Shown here piece by piece: positions 26,716 through 36,644 of a stretch of DNA of 64,000 nt. Source of the DNA: Virgibacillus proomii (lineage in GTDB: Bacteria > Bacillota > Bacilli > Bacillales > Amphibacillaceae); contig NZ_JAHLNO010000019.1 in the NCBI RefSeq assembly GCF_018916875.1, positions 558,001 through 622,000 on the forward strand. Direction: 5' to 3'. The notes beneath the pieces are model-generated. The model did no database searches and was not told the DNA's origin. It saw only the letters and a program-made list of their open reading frames with translations. A program made the translations under genes and the position numbers. The stretch's first letter is position 1. Every line of letters starts with the position of its first letter.

Positions 26716-27897
26716 TTGCCGAAACTAATTTGGTTGCTAGTGATAGCAACAACTGTAAATGTGACTGGGGCATCTTTTTTATGGCCTTTAAATACGATAT
26801 ATATGCATAATGAACTCGGTAAAAGTTTAGCTTTTGCAGGGTTTATTTTAATGTTTAACCAGGGAGCGTCGATTGTTGGAAATTTAATTGGCGGTATGAT
26901 GTTTGATAAATTTAGTCCTTATAAAACAATCCTCTATGGTACAGGATTGGCTATAGTATCATCTATTTTAATGGTGTTGTTTCATCGGGACATCTTATTT
27001 TATTCTACGTCCCTCGTATTAATTGGATTTGGCTCTGGAATAACATGGCCAGTAATGTTTGCGATGGCAGGATCACTTTGGCCGGAAGGAGGAAGACGAG
27101 CGTTCAATGCAATTTATGTAGCCCAAAACTTAGGAGTAGCCCTAGGAGCAACGATTGGCGGTTATGTAGCCAGTATATCCTTTGACTACATTTTCATTGC
27201 GAATGCTTCTTTGTTTGCAGCGTTCTTTTTAATTGTTTTATTTACATTTAAGCGAATGGATCAAGCGAAGGATAGACAGATGCATACTACTGTTATAAAT
27301 CAGCATCGGAAAATTGAGGATAAAAGTGCTTTTATTGCTTTAATGATCTTATGTGGTGGTTTTTTAATCACGTGGATTGCTTACAGTCAATGGCAAACAA
27401 CTATTGCATCGTATACACAGGATTTAAAAATTCCTCTGGAGCAATATAGTTCTTTATGGGCTATCAACGGTTTTCTTATTGTTTTGGGTCAACCTCTGAT
27501 AAAATGGATTACAGGGAAAATTACTTCTCAAAAAAAGCATATATATCTTGGAAATACAATTTTTCTTATTTCCTTTGTAATAGCCCTAATAGCAGATAAG
27601 TTTAGCATGTTTGCTATTGCTATGGTAATCTTAACAGTGGGAGAAATGCTAGTGTGGCCTGCCGTTCCTTCCTTAGCAAACGAATTGGCCCCACAGGGAC
27701 GAGCGGGATTTTATCAAGGAGTGGTTAACAGTGTAGGCGCAGCTGGACGAATGATTGGCCCAGTATTAGGTGGACTTATTGTAGATGTATTTAATATGGA
27801 GCTTTTATTCTTCACGCTGTTAGCTTTATTATTCATTCCTTATATCACTACATTTGCTTATGATCGGGGTATTGCGGGAGAAAGAAAAACGGAATAA
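26716..27897 (+). CDS. MFS transporter, multidrug-efflux-like
   Basis: 393 residues from the TTG at 26716 (GGTGA five bases upstream); the GTG at 26707 overlaps that site. Twelve membrane helices, with the loop motif GGMMFDKFSPYK between helices 2 and 3 and WPEGGRRAFNAIYVAQN in helices 4-5. It resembles the YttB-type drug/H+ antiporters of Bacillus, though I cannot be sure of the subfamily. Fourteen bases separate it from the HAD phosphatase gene, so they form one unit closed by a very strong terminator. Confidence 0.8.
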   Translation: MPKLIWLLVIATTVNVTGASFLWPLNTIYMHNELGKSLAFAGFILMFNQGASIVGNLIGGMMFDKFSPYKTILYGTGLAIVSSILMVLFHRDILFYSTSLVLIGFGSGITWPVMFAMAGSLWPEGGRRAFNAIYVAQNLGVALGATIGGYVASISFDYIFIANASLFAAFFLIVLFTFKRMDQAKDRQMHTTVINQHRKIEDKSAFIALMILCGGFLITWIAYSQWQTTIASYTQDLKIPLEQYSSLWAINGFLIVLGQPLIKWITGKITSQKKHIYLGNTIFLISFVIALIADKFSMFAIAMVILTVGEMLVWPAVPSLANELAPQGRAGFYQGVVNSVGAAGRMIGPVLGGLIVDVFNMELLFFTLLALLFIPYITTFAYDRGIAGERKTE

Positions 27898-27911
27898 ATG
27901 GAGGATAGGAA

Positions 27912-28655
27912 ATGGTTCAACCTAAGAAGGACATAAAATTAATAGCATTAGATATGGATGGTACGTTATTAACAAAAGATCATGAAGTGACGCCGATTAC
28001 TCGCCAAGCAATTGCTGATGCAATGAAGAAGGATATTCATGTAGTATTGAGCACCGGACGCTGGCTAAAATCTTGCTATCCATACGCGGAGTCGTTAGGC
28101 TTAGAGTCTTATCTGATCACAGTCAATGGTGGTCAAATTTGGACAAAGGATAAGCAACTATTGGAGCAGCATACACTCCCAGCTGAAAAATTAGAAAAAA
28201 TGTATCATTTGGCAAAGGAGTTAGGAATGTCTACTTGGATGATTTCGACGGAGGACATGTATCGTAATCGCATACCAGAAGATGTCCATGAACAGCAATG
28301 GTTGAAATTTGGCTGTGAATCCCATAATGAAATTATTTTAGAAAAAATGTTAAGAGAGCTTTCCTATATAGAAGGCTTAGAAATCACTAATTCTTTGCCG
28401 ACAAATATGGAAATAAATCCTGAAGGCATCAATAAAGCTCAAGCATTGCAAAAGGTTTGTAATAAAATAGGTATTACCATGAATGAAGTTATGGCTGTTG
28501 GCGATAGTTTAAATGATATAAAAATGATTCAGCAGGCGGGCTTTGGCGTTGCGATGGGGAATGCTCAAGAAGCAGTTAAGAAGGCAGCAGATTTTGTAAC
28601 AGATACGAATAATAATGATGGAGTAGGAAAGGCAATTAAACGCTTTGCTTTATAA
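27912..28655 (+). CDS. Cof-type HAD-IIB phosphatase
   Basis: 247 residues; GGAGGA upstream. HAD motif I ALDMDGTLL (about 12-20), motif II LSTGR, motif III Lys in GINKAQAL, motif IV VGDSLNDIKM and a C-terminal GVAMGNA. A C2B-type cap lies between motifs II and III. Such enzymes dephosphorylate sugar phosphates, flavin or pyridoxal phosphate in the cytoplasm; the substrate is not readable. Cotranscribed with the MFS gene. Confidence 0.85.
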   Translation: MVQPKKDIKLIALDMDGTLLTKDHEVTPITRQAIADAMKKDIHVVLSTGRWLKSCYPYAESLGLESYLITVNGGQIWTKDKQLLEQHTLPAEKLEKMYHLAKELGMSTWMISTEDMYRNRIPEDVHEQQWLKFGCESHNEIILEKMLRELSYIEGLEITNSLPTNMEINPEGINKAQALQKVCNKIGITMNEVMAVGDSLNDIKMIQQAGFGVAMGNAQEAVKKAADFVTDTNNNDGVGKAIKRFAL

Positions 28656-28703
28656 ATTGTAAAGGAACTCATAACAATGAAAGTTATGAGTTCCTTTACA
28701 ATT
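28655..28703 (+). terminator. Terminator of the MFS-HAD unit, 21-bp perfect stem
   Basis: 28655-28675 pairs perfectly with 28683-28703 around a seven-base loop. The stem carries A-rich and T-rich ends, so it can stop transcription from both sides. Confidence 0.85.
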
Positions 28704-29483
28704 ATTACTAAGAAAGTAAAGAATCTGTGTTGAGATCGATTTAAATTGTTGATAATTTTTATGTATTAGCCATTTAGCTATAAGTGAGACTAAACCTTCA
28801 CTAGCTCTAAAGGGTTATGCTTCTCTTAACTTATGAGATATAACTCATGAGAATTTTTACTGCTTTTTTCGTAATATGATGATAAACTGTACCTCACATT
28901 TACTGCAATATGTATATAATACCAATATTAGGCATATGATAAAAATATAAGAAGGAATGTCATGAGTCTACATAAGCCAATTAGTGATCGGTGATAAACA
29001 AAAAATATGAATAAAGCTTCAATTATCTTAGCAAATTATATGTTTATAGTGTGTTTAAAAAAGAGATAAAAGTTCTTACGGCTAGCTAAGATCGTAACGT
29101 TCTTTGAAAAAACTGTGATGTACCGTTATTAAACGTTTTCCTTGTCCTTAAAAAATTGCGATTTATCGCTAACGACTTTCTCTTGTCCACCCGAACAAAA
29201 CAGGAATTTTAGGTACCGTTATCACAGCGTTGCGTCACTTTGATTTTAAAACCATTAAAGAGACAGAGTTACTGCCACTTTACTTCAGGGATTAAAATTT
29301 CGGGTCTTAACTTAGGAGCAAAATTTCTTTTAACGTACGATGAAATTCGAAATGTTACTTTTTCTGAACATTTTGTACAATCTCTTATAAGACTGGTTTT
29401 CCTGATATTGTATTTGTTACAGAACTTTCTTTCTTGTAAGAAAAGGCGTATAATAGATATATCATAGGAAAGGAGATGCTATC
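28704..29483. other. Intergenic region with degraded inverted D units
   Basis: About 780 bp. At 29095-29225 the minus strand has D-like units (GGACAAGAGAAAG ... TTAAGGACAAGGAAAACG). A short frame at 28962 (MSLHKPISDR then stop) with AAGGAATG before it may be a truncated gene start but cannot be named. TATAAT at 29449-29454 may serve the YdjO-like gene. Confidence 0.45.
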
Positions 29484-29666
29484 ATGTCATTTTCACGCGG
29501 GCCAAAAGAACCGGTTCCAGAAGTGGAGACTAATATTTGGTCATGCACGAGCGACGATTGCCAAGGATGGATGAGGGAATCGTATAGTTTTGAGGAGGAA
29601 CCCACATGTCCACTTTGCCATTCCTCCATGAAAAAGGAGGTACGTGTTCTCCCGGAAATAAAGTAG
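29484..29666 (+). CDS. YdjO-like cold-inducible zinc-ribbon protein
   Basis: 60 residues; GAAAGGAG upstream. Two cysteine pairs, C-x5-C (CTSDDC) and C-x2-C (CPLC), about 20 residues apart, form a small zinc ribbon, with WMRESYSFEEEPTCPLC typical of the YdjO family (PF14169). B. subtilis YdjO is described as cold-inducible; the molecular role is unknown. Single gene with its own terminator. Confidence 0.82.
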   Translation: MSFSRGPKEPVPEVETNIWSCTSDDCQGWMRESYSFEEEPTCPLCHSSMKKEVRVLPEIK

Positions 29667-29716
29667 CATGTACCACTCAAAAGTAGTATCTCCGGATTAT
29701 ATTACTCGGTGCTTCT

Positions 29717-29747
29717 AGCTCTTGATTTAATATCAAGGGCTTTTTTG
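29717..29747 (+). terminator. Terminator of the YdjO-like gene
   Basis: CTTGAT / ATCAAG stem extended by AGC/GCT, then TTTTTT. Confidence 0.8.
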
Positions 29748-29804
29748 CACGTTAAGAGAGTACCAAAGTTTTAGAAGGAATTGAAATAAACAAGTGGAAA
29801 TAGT

Positions 29805-29877
29805 CCCGCATCTAAGGTATCTCGTAAGACCCCCGTTTCAAGGCTCTTCATCAATGAAAAAAGGTTCACTTTATGTA
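29805..29877 (+). repeat. Element C remnant
   Basis: CGCATCTAAGGTATCTCGTAAGAC at the left and GGTTCACTTTAT at the right, with the middle deleted. The rest of the gap to 30045 is AT-rich and holds nothing that I recognise. Confidence 0.5.
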
Positions 29878-30045
29878 ATCGCTCCTAGTTGATAGCTTAG
29901 TTAGCATAATTTAATTTCCATCACATACTATAAGGTAACGCATATTAGCGGAAGAAACGTAAATGGTTAGTTATACTTTTGCTGTAAAATGATCATTTAT
30001 TTTTTCTTCTATGTAAACGTTCGTGAAAGGGAGGAGAAAGTTTAA

Positions 30046-31569
30046 ATGAGGTATGCGAATCCTAACACATCAGAAGCAATAGTTTACTTTAAGAAGAAGT
30101 ATGATAATTTCATCGGAGGAGAGTACCGTCCACCGGTTAACGGACAATATTTTGAGAATGTCAGCCCAGTTACCGGTGAAGTGTTTTGTGAAGTTGCTAG
30201 GTCTACAAAAGAAGATATAGAACTGGCATTAGATGCTGCTCACAAAGCAAAAGAAGCGTGGGGGCGAACCTCTGTAACAGAGCGTGCATTGTTACTGAAT
30301 AAAATTGCCGACCGGATGGAAGAAAATCTGGAGAAACTTGCCGTAGCTGAAACATGGGATAATGGGAAGGCAATTCGGGAACCATTAGCAGCAGATATAC
30401 CTTTAGCAATTGATCATTTTCGCTATTTTGCTGGGATAATCAGAGCGCAAGAGGGCGGTGTTAGTCAAATTGATAAGGATACCGTGGCTTACCATTTTCA
30501 TGAACCGTTAGGAGTAGTTGGGCAGATTATTCCTTGGAATTTCCCATTATTAATGGCAACCTGGAAACTAGCCCCTGCATTAGCTGCAGGAAATTGTGTA
30601 GTACTGAAACCAGCAGAGCAAACTCCTGCCTCTATTCATGTTTGGCTTGATATTGTTAAAGATATAATTCCTGCAGGTGTGGTTAATGTAGTTAATGGGT
30701 TTGGTTTAGAAGCAGGTAAGCCGCTAGCCTCCAATAGCAAAATTGCTAAAATAGCCTTTACCGGAGAAACAACAACAGGTCGTTTAATCATGCAATATGC
30801 TTCTGAAAATATTATTCCGGTTACATTGGAGCTGGGAGGAAAATCTCCAAATATTTTCTTTGCTGATGTGATGGATAAGAACGACGGATTTTTAGATAAA
30901 GCTGTGGAAGGTTTTGTTATGTTTGCACTGAATCAAGGTGAAGTTTGTACTTGTCCCTCTCGTGCTTTAATTCAAGAGTCAATTTATAATGAATTCATGG
31001 ATCGGGCATTGGAGCGGGTGAAGCAAATTAAGCTTGGTCATCCATTAGATATGGAAACGATGATGGGAGCTCAAGCATCACAGGAGCAGATGGACAAAAT
31101 TAAGTCTTATTTGGATATTGGAAAGCAGGAAGGCGCTGAAGTTTTAATTGGTGGAGATGTTCGGAAATTAGACGATGAAGAGTTAAAGCGTGGCTATTAC
31201 ATTCAACCGACGATTTTTAAAGGAAATAATCAAATGCGCATTTTCCAAGAAGAAATTTTTGGACCGGTACTTTCGGTTACAACGTTTAAAGATAAAGATG
31301 AAGCTTTAGCGATTGCTAACGATACGTTATACGGACTCGGTGCGGGAGTATGGACGAGGAATATTAATACAGCCTACCGTTTTGGAAGAAATATTCAAGC
31401 GGGTCGTGTATGGACAAATTGCTATCATCAATATCCAGCACATGCCGCCTTTGGTGGTTATAAAAAATCAGGGATTGGCAGAGAAAATCATCTAATGATG
31501 CTTAGTCATTATCAGCAAACAAAAAATCTTTTAATTAGCTATAGTGAGGATCCAACAGGACTATTCTAA
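30046..31569 (+). CDS. NAD+-dependent aldehyde dehydrogenase, ExaC/AldB type
   Basis: 507 residues; GGGAGGAGAAAG upstream. Rossmann and catalytic parts are complete: [10 protein letters not shown] (about 161-170), FTGETTTG (about 238-245), general base Glu262 (ELGGKSPN) and nucleophile Cys301 (GEVCTCPSR), with the extra Cys of the ExaC group. Length and the tail (TGLF) fit acetaldehyde dehydrogenases used after ethanol oxidation. The DUF779 gene 22 bases downstream is the usual partner of this subgroup and strengthens the assignment. Confidence 0.9.
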   Translation: MRYANPNTSEAIVYFKKKYDNFIGGEYRPPVNGQYFENVSPVTGEVFCEVARSTKEDIELALDAAHKAKEAWGRTSVTERALLLNKIADRMEENLEKLAVAETWDNGKAIREPLAADIPLAIDHFRYFAGIIRAQEGGVSQIDKDTVAYHFHEPLGVVGQIIPWNFPLLMATWKLAPALAAGNCVVLKPAEQTPASIHVWLDIVKDIIPAGVVNVVNGFGLEAGKPLASNSKIAKIAFTGETTTGRLIMQYASENIIPVTLELGGKSPNIFFADVMDKNDGFLDKAVEGFVMFALNQGEVCTCPSRALIQESIYNEFMDRALERVKQIKLGHPLDMETMMGAQASQEQMDKIKSYLDIGKQEGAEVLIGGDVRKLDDEELKRGYYIQPTIFKGNNQMRIFQEEIFGPVLSVTTFKDKDEALAIANDTLYGLGAGVWTRNINTAYRFGRNIQAGRVWTNCYHQYPAHAAFGGYKKSGIGRENHLMMLSHYQQTKNLLISYSEDPTGLF

Positions 31570-31591
31570 TGTGCATAAAAAGGGGGATCAT

Positions 31592-31945
31592 ATGGCTGAA
31601 CGGGTAACGGCGACGAAGGAGGCGCTGGAATTAATAGAGAAATTAAAAAACGTGCATGGAGATTTAATGTTCCATCAATCTGGGGGCTGTTGTGATGGGA
31701 GCTCACCGATGTGCTATCCTAAGGGAGAATTACGAGTGGGGGATTCGGATGTGCTTTTAGGCAGTATAGGGGACGCACCTTTTTATATTTCGAAAGATCA
31801 ATATGAATACTGGAAACATACGCAACTTATTATCGATGTCGTAGATGGCAGAGGAGGGATGTTTTCTTTGGAAGGTCCAGAGGGAAAACGATTTCTTACT
31901 AGATCGCGTGTGTTTACAGAAGAAGAGTGGAAAACTTTCAACTAA
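31592..31945 (+). CDS. DUF779 family protein
   Basis: 117 residues from the ATG at 31592 (AAAGGGGGATC upstream); the longer frame reaches back into the dehydrogenase gene and is unsupported. Conserved HQSGGCCDGSSPMC with three Cys and a His near residue 30-45 looks like a metal or redox site. Family members nearly always lie next to ExaC/AldB-type dehydrogenases, and their function is still unclear. Same operon as the gene upstream. Confidence 0.88.
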   Translation: MAERVTATKEALELIEKLKNVHGDLMFHQSGGCCDGSSPMCYPKGELRVGDSDVLLGSIGDAPFYISKDQYEYWKHTQLIIDVVDGRGGMFSLEGPEGKRFLTRSRVFTEEEWKTFN

Positions 31946-32007
31946 CAAGCGTAAGCGCTCATATAGCGATGTACAAACTAGAGAACTTCTAGTGGGATAA
32001 CGTGAAA

Positions 32008-32197
32008 CTTTATCCCGCATGTAAGGTGCCGTAAGACTCCCACTTTAAGAGCCTGAGTTGATACAAAAGGGTCTCAGTGGTAGAAAACGGCACCTAAATG
32101 CCCGATTCGTTCAAGGGCCTTTAGGTCATACCCTTGTGGCACTAACATTCAGTAGGAGATGGAAGAAAACTCCTACTGAATGAAGTTTCACTTTATC
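32008..32197 (+). repeat. Element C, complete copy
   Basis: CTTTATCCCGCATGTAAGG to GAAGTTTCACTTTAT. Stem 1 has CTCCCACTTT opposite CTCAGTGGTAG with some decay; the right stem CATTCAGTAGGAG/CTCCTACTGAATG is perfect. Confidence 0.85.
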
Positions 32198-32600
32198 CAA
32201 AGAGTGTTTTTTCCTTGAAGTAGAATAAAGGCTAACTTAACGTCTTTGAAAAATTCCCTATGTACCGCTGGCGGGGCTTTTTTTGTCCTTGAAAAAGAAG
32301 ACGGCTTTTTCTGCGTGTGATGGCACCGGTGACGAAGTTTTCCCCGCTTTGTCTCTTTAAACGAATTAGGAATTTAGGAGCTGTTTTTGTCAAAAAGTTC
32401 GCTAAATAATGAGCATATTTTTCACGAGAGAAATACGGTTCCTTATATTTGGGATAAAGAAAGCAAAGTGACGTAAGGAAACGATGTTGACTGATCATAG
32501 GAAGAAGAGAGAAGTTTTCTAGGTGTTTGAGCGCATGGGCTAGAAGACAAGTTCTTACAAATACGATACTCATCGTGTGAAACGGCTAACGTATTTTTTC
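32198..32600 (-). repeat. Inverted element B right part with D units
   Basis: Read on the minus strand: AGCTCCTAAATTCCTAATTCG, GGGGAAAACTTCGTC, CACGCAGAAAAAGCCGTC, TTTTTCAAGGACA. A 113-residue minus frame (32232-32573) spans it and is not a gene. Confidence 0.65.
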
Positions 32601-32608
32601 TTAAACAA

Positions 32609-32649
32609 GAACAGATGGTTATGCATATTCAGTCCGTAACCATCTGTTC
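32609..32649 (-). terminator. Hairpin, possible terminator of pbpC
   Basis: GAACAGATGGTTA (32609-32621) pairs perfectly with 32637-32649. On the minus strand TTGTTTAAG follows, a weak T-tract. Confidence 0.5.
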
Positions 32650-32667
32650 GTTTACATATAGGTTTTT

Positions 32668-32716
32668 AGGCAAAAAATCAACTCGGCAACGCCTCAAATT
32701 TTTGCCTTGTTTTTTT
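32668..32716 (+). terminator. Hairpin with T-run between DUF779 and pbpC
   Basis: AGGCAAAAA / TTTTTGCCT stem with a long loop, then TGTTTTTTT. It points rightwards, against pbpC, and would stop plus-strand readthrough into it. Confidence 0.55.
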
Positions 32717-32731
32717 CATTATACTAGTTGA

Positions 32732-34741
32732 TTATTCTTTTAGTTTATTTAGAATTTCGATCGCTTTTTCCGTTGAATAGCTGCCTTTTCCTTTGGTTTT
32801 TTCAATCATAAGAGAAACAATGATATCTTCATCTTTGGTTGGATAGCCTACAAACCAGCCATTTTCTTGTCCATTATCCTCGCTTGATATTTTTAATTCT
32901 GCTGTGCCTGTTTTTCCTGACACTGGGAATTTTGCCTGTTTGCCAGCTGTTTTTGCTGTTCCGCTTACTACTACATCGCGCAAAGCATCTTTTATAACCT
33001 TTGCTTGGTCAGCAGACAGAAGATTTTCTTTCCAAATTTGTCCTGTCTTTTCATTAGCTAACAAGGTCGGCTTTAGCATATTCCCTCCATTTAAAAATGT
33101 AGAATAGGCGATTGCAAGGTGGAGTGAGCTCATTTCTAATTCGCCCTGTCCATAGCTTGTGTTTGCTAGTAATACTTCATCCTTTAATTTTCCGGTAGAG
33201 GAAATAGATGATGTTGTGATCGGATATTCGTATGGGAAATCTCCTCCCAATCCAAATTGCTTTAAACCTTTTTCAAGCGCTTCAGATCCCATTTTAACGG
33301 CTTGCATAGCGAAATAAATATTGTCAGAACGGACGATAGCATCGTGTAAATCAACAGAACCATTTGATTCAGAAACACGGGTAACTTTATAATCTCCCCA
33401 TCCTTTACCATTGCTCCATTTTAGTCCTTTTATATTTAGACCTTCCTTTGGATCGATCGTACCATTCTTCATACCAATGGCTGCTGTAATTGGTTTTAAT
33501 ACAGATCCAGGTGCGTATGTAGAATAAAAACGATTTAACAATGGGTTTTTTGGATCACTCTCTAGTTGCTTCCAAATATTCGGTCTTGTTCCATATAATA
33601 TTTCATTTGGATTAAAGGACGGACTGCTTACTAAGCCTAGTGTTTCACCTGTTTTTGCATGAATAACAGATACGCTAGCCATATCGCCATTTAAAATGTC
33701 GTATATTTTTTCTTGGATATTTATATCAATTGTTAACTTAATATTTTCCCCATTTTTACCTTCTTTTTCAGCAAGTAACGTTTCGTCTCCTTCATTTACA
33801 ACGAGGATTTTAACTCCTTTTTCCCCTCGTAATTGTTCTTCGAATAGTTCTTCAAGTCCCCGCTTACCAATCATGTCACTTGAATCATAGCTCCCTTTTG
33901 TCTCCTTAATATCCTCTAAGGTAACCGGGCCAATGTAGCCTACTAAAGTGCTGGTAGCAGCACCGCCAGGATAAATACGCCCTGTTGTTTCTTGTCTGGT
34001 AACACCTTCAATGGTTACAAGCTGATTCCAAAGCGTTTCATCTGTTTTGGTAATTTTTGCAATAGGGACAAATAAATTAGGCTTTACCCAGCTTTCATTT
34101 AATTTTTCATCTATCGTATCAACAGATAGTCCGAGTAGTTCTGCCATTCTTTGTTTACTCTGTTCAGGGTTTTCCCCTAGCTTTTCTGGAATGATACCAA
34201 CTTCATAAATAATATCATTCATCGCTAAAGGCATTTCATTACGGTCACGAATTTCCCCGCGAATTGGAGGAGTCGTTTTAATACGAAGCTCGCCGCCATC
34301 TTTCATTTGTGGAAAAATAAAACCCGGATTCCAATCAATATACCAGTTTTTATCATCATCTGTACCTTCCTGTACCAAACTTGCTTCATAATCAAAAGAA
34401 ATAGGACCGGCAATTGTTTTCATGCTAACTGTAAATGGTAACACTGCTTTTCCATCATCCATCGCCTTTTCTACGGCTTTTTCACTTAGTTTCTTGAAGT
34501 CAATCTTCAAATCTGAAACCTTTATATCTTTATAAATTTTTTTGAATCGATCAACGAATACTTCCTTTTTAAATGTTTTTCTTGATGTTTTACTTAGCAT
34601 TTGGTGCATTTTATTAAAATCCTGATCATTCCAATGGTTTACATAGCTAGAAAATCGTTCGTTTGGTGTGGGTTCCTTGTTTGAGCAAGCAACTAACAAT
34701 GCCATCAAAACGACAACTGCTATAAACAATACTTTTCTCAT
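32732..34741 (-). CDS. pbpC: Penicillin-binding protein, PbpC (PBP3)-like lipoprotein transpeptidase
   Basis: 669 residues from the ATG at 34741 (GGGGG upstream). Lipoprotein signal with lipobox LVAC near residue 18-21, then an NTF2-like MecA N-terminal domain (about 25-140), a dimerisation domain (about 150-310) and a class B transpeptidase domain. Active-site Ser about 413 in GSVLKP (SxxK), then SDN and KTGTAE motifs. It cross-links peptidoglycan outside the membrane. Domain order equals B. subtilis PbpC and staphylococcal PBP2a, whose N-domain lowers beta-lactam access; intrinsic low affinity is possible but not shown. It follows the LCP gene by 74 bases, probably one transcript. Confidence 0.9.
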   Translation of the reverse strand: MRKVLFIAVVVLMALLVACSNKEPTPNERFSSYVNHWNDQDFNKMHQMLSKTSRKTFKKEVFVDRFKKIYKDIKVSDLKIDFKKLSEKAVEKAMDDGKAVLPFTVSMKTIAGPISFDYEASLVQEGTDDDKNWYIDWNPGFIFPQMKDGGELRIKTTPPIRGEIRDRNEMPLAMNDIIYEVGIIPEKLGENPEQSKQRMAELLGLSVDTIDEKLNESWVKPNLFVPIAKITKTDETLWNQLVTIEGVTRQETTGRIYPGGAATSTLVGYIGPVTLEDIKETKGSYDSSDMIGKRGLEELFEEQLRGEKGVKILVVNEGDETLLAEKEGKNGENIKLTIDINIQEKIYDILNGDMASVSVIHAKTGETLGLVSSPSFNPNEILYGTRPNIWKQLESDPKNPLLNRFYSTYAPGSVLKPITAAIGMKNGTIDPKEGLNIKGLKWSNGKGWGDYKVTRVSESNGSVDLHDAIVRSDNIYFAMQAVKMGSEALEKGLKQFGLGGDFPYEYPITTSSISSTGKLKDEVLLANTSYGQGELEMSSLHLAIAYSTFLNGGNMLKPTLLANEKTGQIWKENLLSADQAKVIKDALRDVVVSGTAKTAGKQAKFPVSGKTGTAELKISSEDNGQENGWFVGYPTKDEDIIVSLMIEKTKGKGSYSTEKAIEILNKLKE

Positions 34742-34773
34742 AGTAACCCCCAGAAAAAATGTTGTATACGTAA

Positions 34774-34801
34774 GTAACATGGACGTTTACATCCATGTTA
34801 C
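34774..34801 (-). other. Hairpin between LCP gene and pbpC
   Basis: GTAACATGGA / TCCATGTTAC, 10-bp perfect stem with an eight-base loop and no T-run. It may be an attenuator or mRNA-stability element. Confidence 0.4.
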
Positions 34802-34815
34802 TATTTCTGTGTTCC

Positions 34816-35751
34816 TTACTTTGCATTCATATGTTGTTTAATCTCTGTAGTAACACGATTAAATTCTGAATTTGGCACGACGTAGTACCAGATACCTCCA
34901 ATTGTTTGTCCGCTGCCACTAATTTCTATCGTGGAAATATTTTTTCTTGTTTCGCGGTAATCACTGAAAAGGGTTTGCATATTATCCATGTCCAAGTTTG
35001 TTTTTACATTATCACCAAGAATGTTAAGGATGTCTCCTACTTTTGTAATGCTGGAGAAACGGGCACCTTTTTTGATGGCAGCAGTGATTACTTCACGCTG
35101 TCGCTCATTTCGTCCAAGATCTCCCTTAGGATCGTTTTTTCTCATCCGAATGTAGTTAAGTGCCTGCTCACCATTTAAGCTGATTTCTCCTTTTGGAAAG
35201 TCAGACCCGCCTTGAGAAAAAGCAGTGTTATTTACTACAGTAACCCCTCCCAATGCATCTATTCCTTGCTTAAAGCCCTCCATATTTACTCTTCCATAGT
35301 AGTGTACTGGAATATCAAAATTATCTTCTACTGTTTGTATGGAAAGTTCTACATCTCCAAAAGCATATGCATGATTTATTTTATCCTGTCCTCTTCCCGG
35401 AATAGTAACATATGTATCTCTTGGAATGCTTAGCATTTTCATAGCATTTGTTTTAGGGTTTAGTGACAATAGAATCATCGTGTCCGATCTCCCTTTATCA
35501 CCGCTTCGCTCATCAACACCAAGTAATAAAATGTTTACTGCTTTTTTTCCTTTGAAAATGGCCTCCAGTTCTCTTTGTCTCTCAGGATCATTATCTCTGG
35601 ACAAAGGATTATGCATCGTTTCTACTGTATCGCCAATCTGATTCCAGAAATAAAAAATAGCTCCTCCAAATGCAAGCAAAAGAACAAGTATTATTCCGCC
35701 AAACCAATAAAACCACTTTCGTTTTTTCTTTCTTCCAATACGTGAGTCCAA
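34816..35751 (-). CDS. LytR-CpsA-Psr (LCP) family cell-wall glycopolymer ligase
   Basis: 311 residues from the TTG at 35751 (AGGAGTG six bases upstream). A TTG at 35808 also has AGGAG and would add 19 residues, so the start is not certain. Basic N-terminus, one membrane helix (about 15-38), then the LCP domain with VNILLLGVDER, GRSDTMILLSLNP, LSIPRDTYV and KINHAYAFG. These bind the polyprenyl pyrophosphate substrate and metal. LCP enzymes attach teichoic acids to peptidoglycan on the outer face. It resembles TagU more than TagT or TagV, but the paralogue cannot be fixed. Likely cotranscribed with pbpC. Confidence 0.88.
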   Translation of the reverse strand: MDSRIGRKKKRKWFYWFGGIILVLLLAFGGAIFYFWNQIGDTVETMHNPLSRDNDPERQRELEAIFKGKKAVNILLLGVDERSGDKGRSDTMILLSLNPKTNAMKMLSIPRDTYVTIPGRGQDKINHAYAFGDVELSIQTVEDNFDIPVHYYGRVNMEGFKQGIDALGGVTVVNNTAFSQGGSDFPKGEISLNGEQALNYIRMRKNDPKGDLGRNERQREVITAAIKKGARFSSITKVGDILNILGDNVKTNLDMDNMQTLFSDYRETRKNISTIEISGSGQTIGGIWYYVVPNSEFNRVTTEIKQHMNAK

Positions 35752-36644
35752 TTTTTTCACTCCTATACACGTCTGTTTATTTTTACCTTGATTAGAAACG
35801 TTATGCAATTGTTTTCTCCTGCCGTTGTAAGGATTATCTCCATTTGTCGATATTAATACTTACCAATTTGTTTTATATAGCCGTGTTTTGTAAATATCCG
35901 TCGTAATATATAAGTAATTACTTTTTTGATTATATCTAAAATAGTTCTTTTCGTCTATGTTTCATCAACTTAATTAACATATAAAAAGCGATTTTGAAAA
36001 GGTGTGTTCATCTTATTTTTACATTTTACATTTGAATAGAAATCTTTAAAAAATCCAGTTGTTTGATGATGCTAATGGAAGGAGCTTCCTCTTTCAATAA
36101 AATTAAATTACCTCTTTAATCTTACTTATATTCAAAATTTCCTCCTTATTCTTTATTGTAATGTGCAGCTATTTTTCCCATTTTACGAATTTTAATCAGT
36201 CCCTCCTCTCCTATTTAGGATCGTTTGTTTTCCATAACTATCTTTTAAAAACAGGTTCGGTTGAAACTAATATCAATTCCTTGTATTACTGAGGATTTTT
36301 ATTGGTGAAGTTCTACCCGCGTCTATCAAAATTTAATTTAATATACATATGATCTTAATCAAGAACATTTTTTATAAGTTTAAGTAAATTAAAGCAAAAA
36401 CAAGTAAATAAGAGAGAAGTTGTTCTCAATAACGAATATGAGTGTTTTTTCGGGTTTTGCATTTGCGAAGTAGAATAATATACTTTAGTTGCCGTTCGTT
36501 ATAACACACATAAAAGTGCTTATCATCGAACGAATGTTGTTACATATATTAGAGAGGAGGATAGAAGTATTTTCTGGCTTTAGCAATGGTATTAACAAAA
36601 TAATACTAATTTAAATTAGACAATTAACAGGGAGGAAAAATAAT
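35752..36644. other. AT-rich divergent region between LCP and calY
   Basis: Nearly 900 bp without a gene. GTTCTTT at 35944-35950 equals the published SinR half-site consensus GTTCTYT. GAGAA-GTTG-TTCTC (36414-36427) is an inverted pair containing GTTCTC. These are candidate SinR operators for the matrix genes. TATACT near 36479 could be a -10. No repeat element was found here. Confidence 0.4.

Noticed and set aside
29240..29467. 75-residue plus-strand frame upstream of the YdjO-like gene
   Set aside because: No ribosome site and a composition like translated AT-rich spacer; it also overlaps the likely promoter of the next gene.
32232..32573. 113-residue minus-strand open frame
   Set aside because: Lies wholly within inverted B/D repeat sequence, lacks a ribosome site and resembles frames at 12402 and 24972 that arise from the same repeats.
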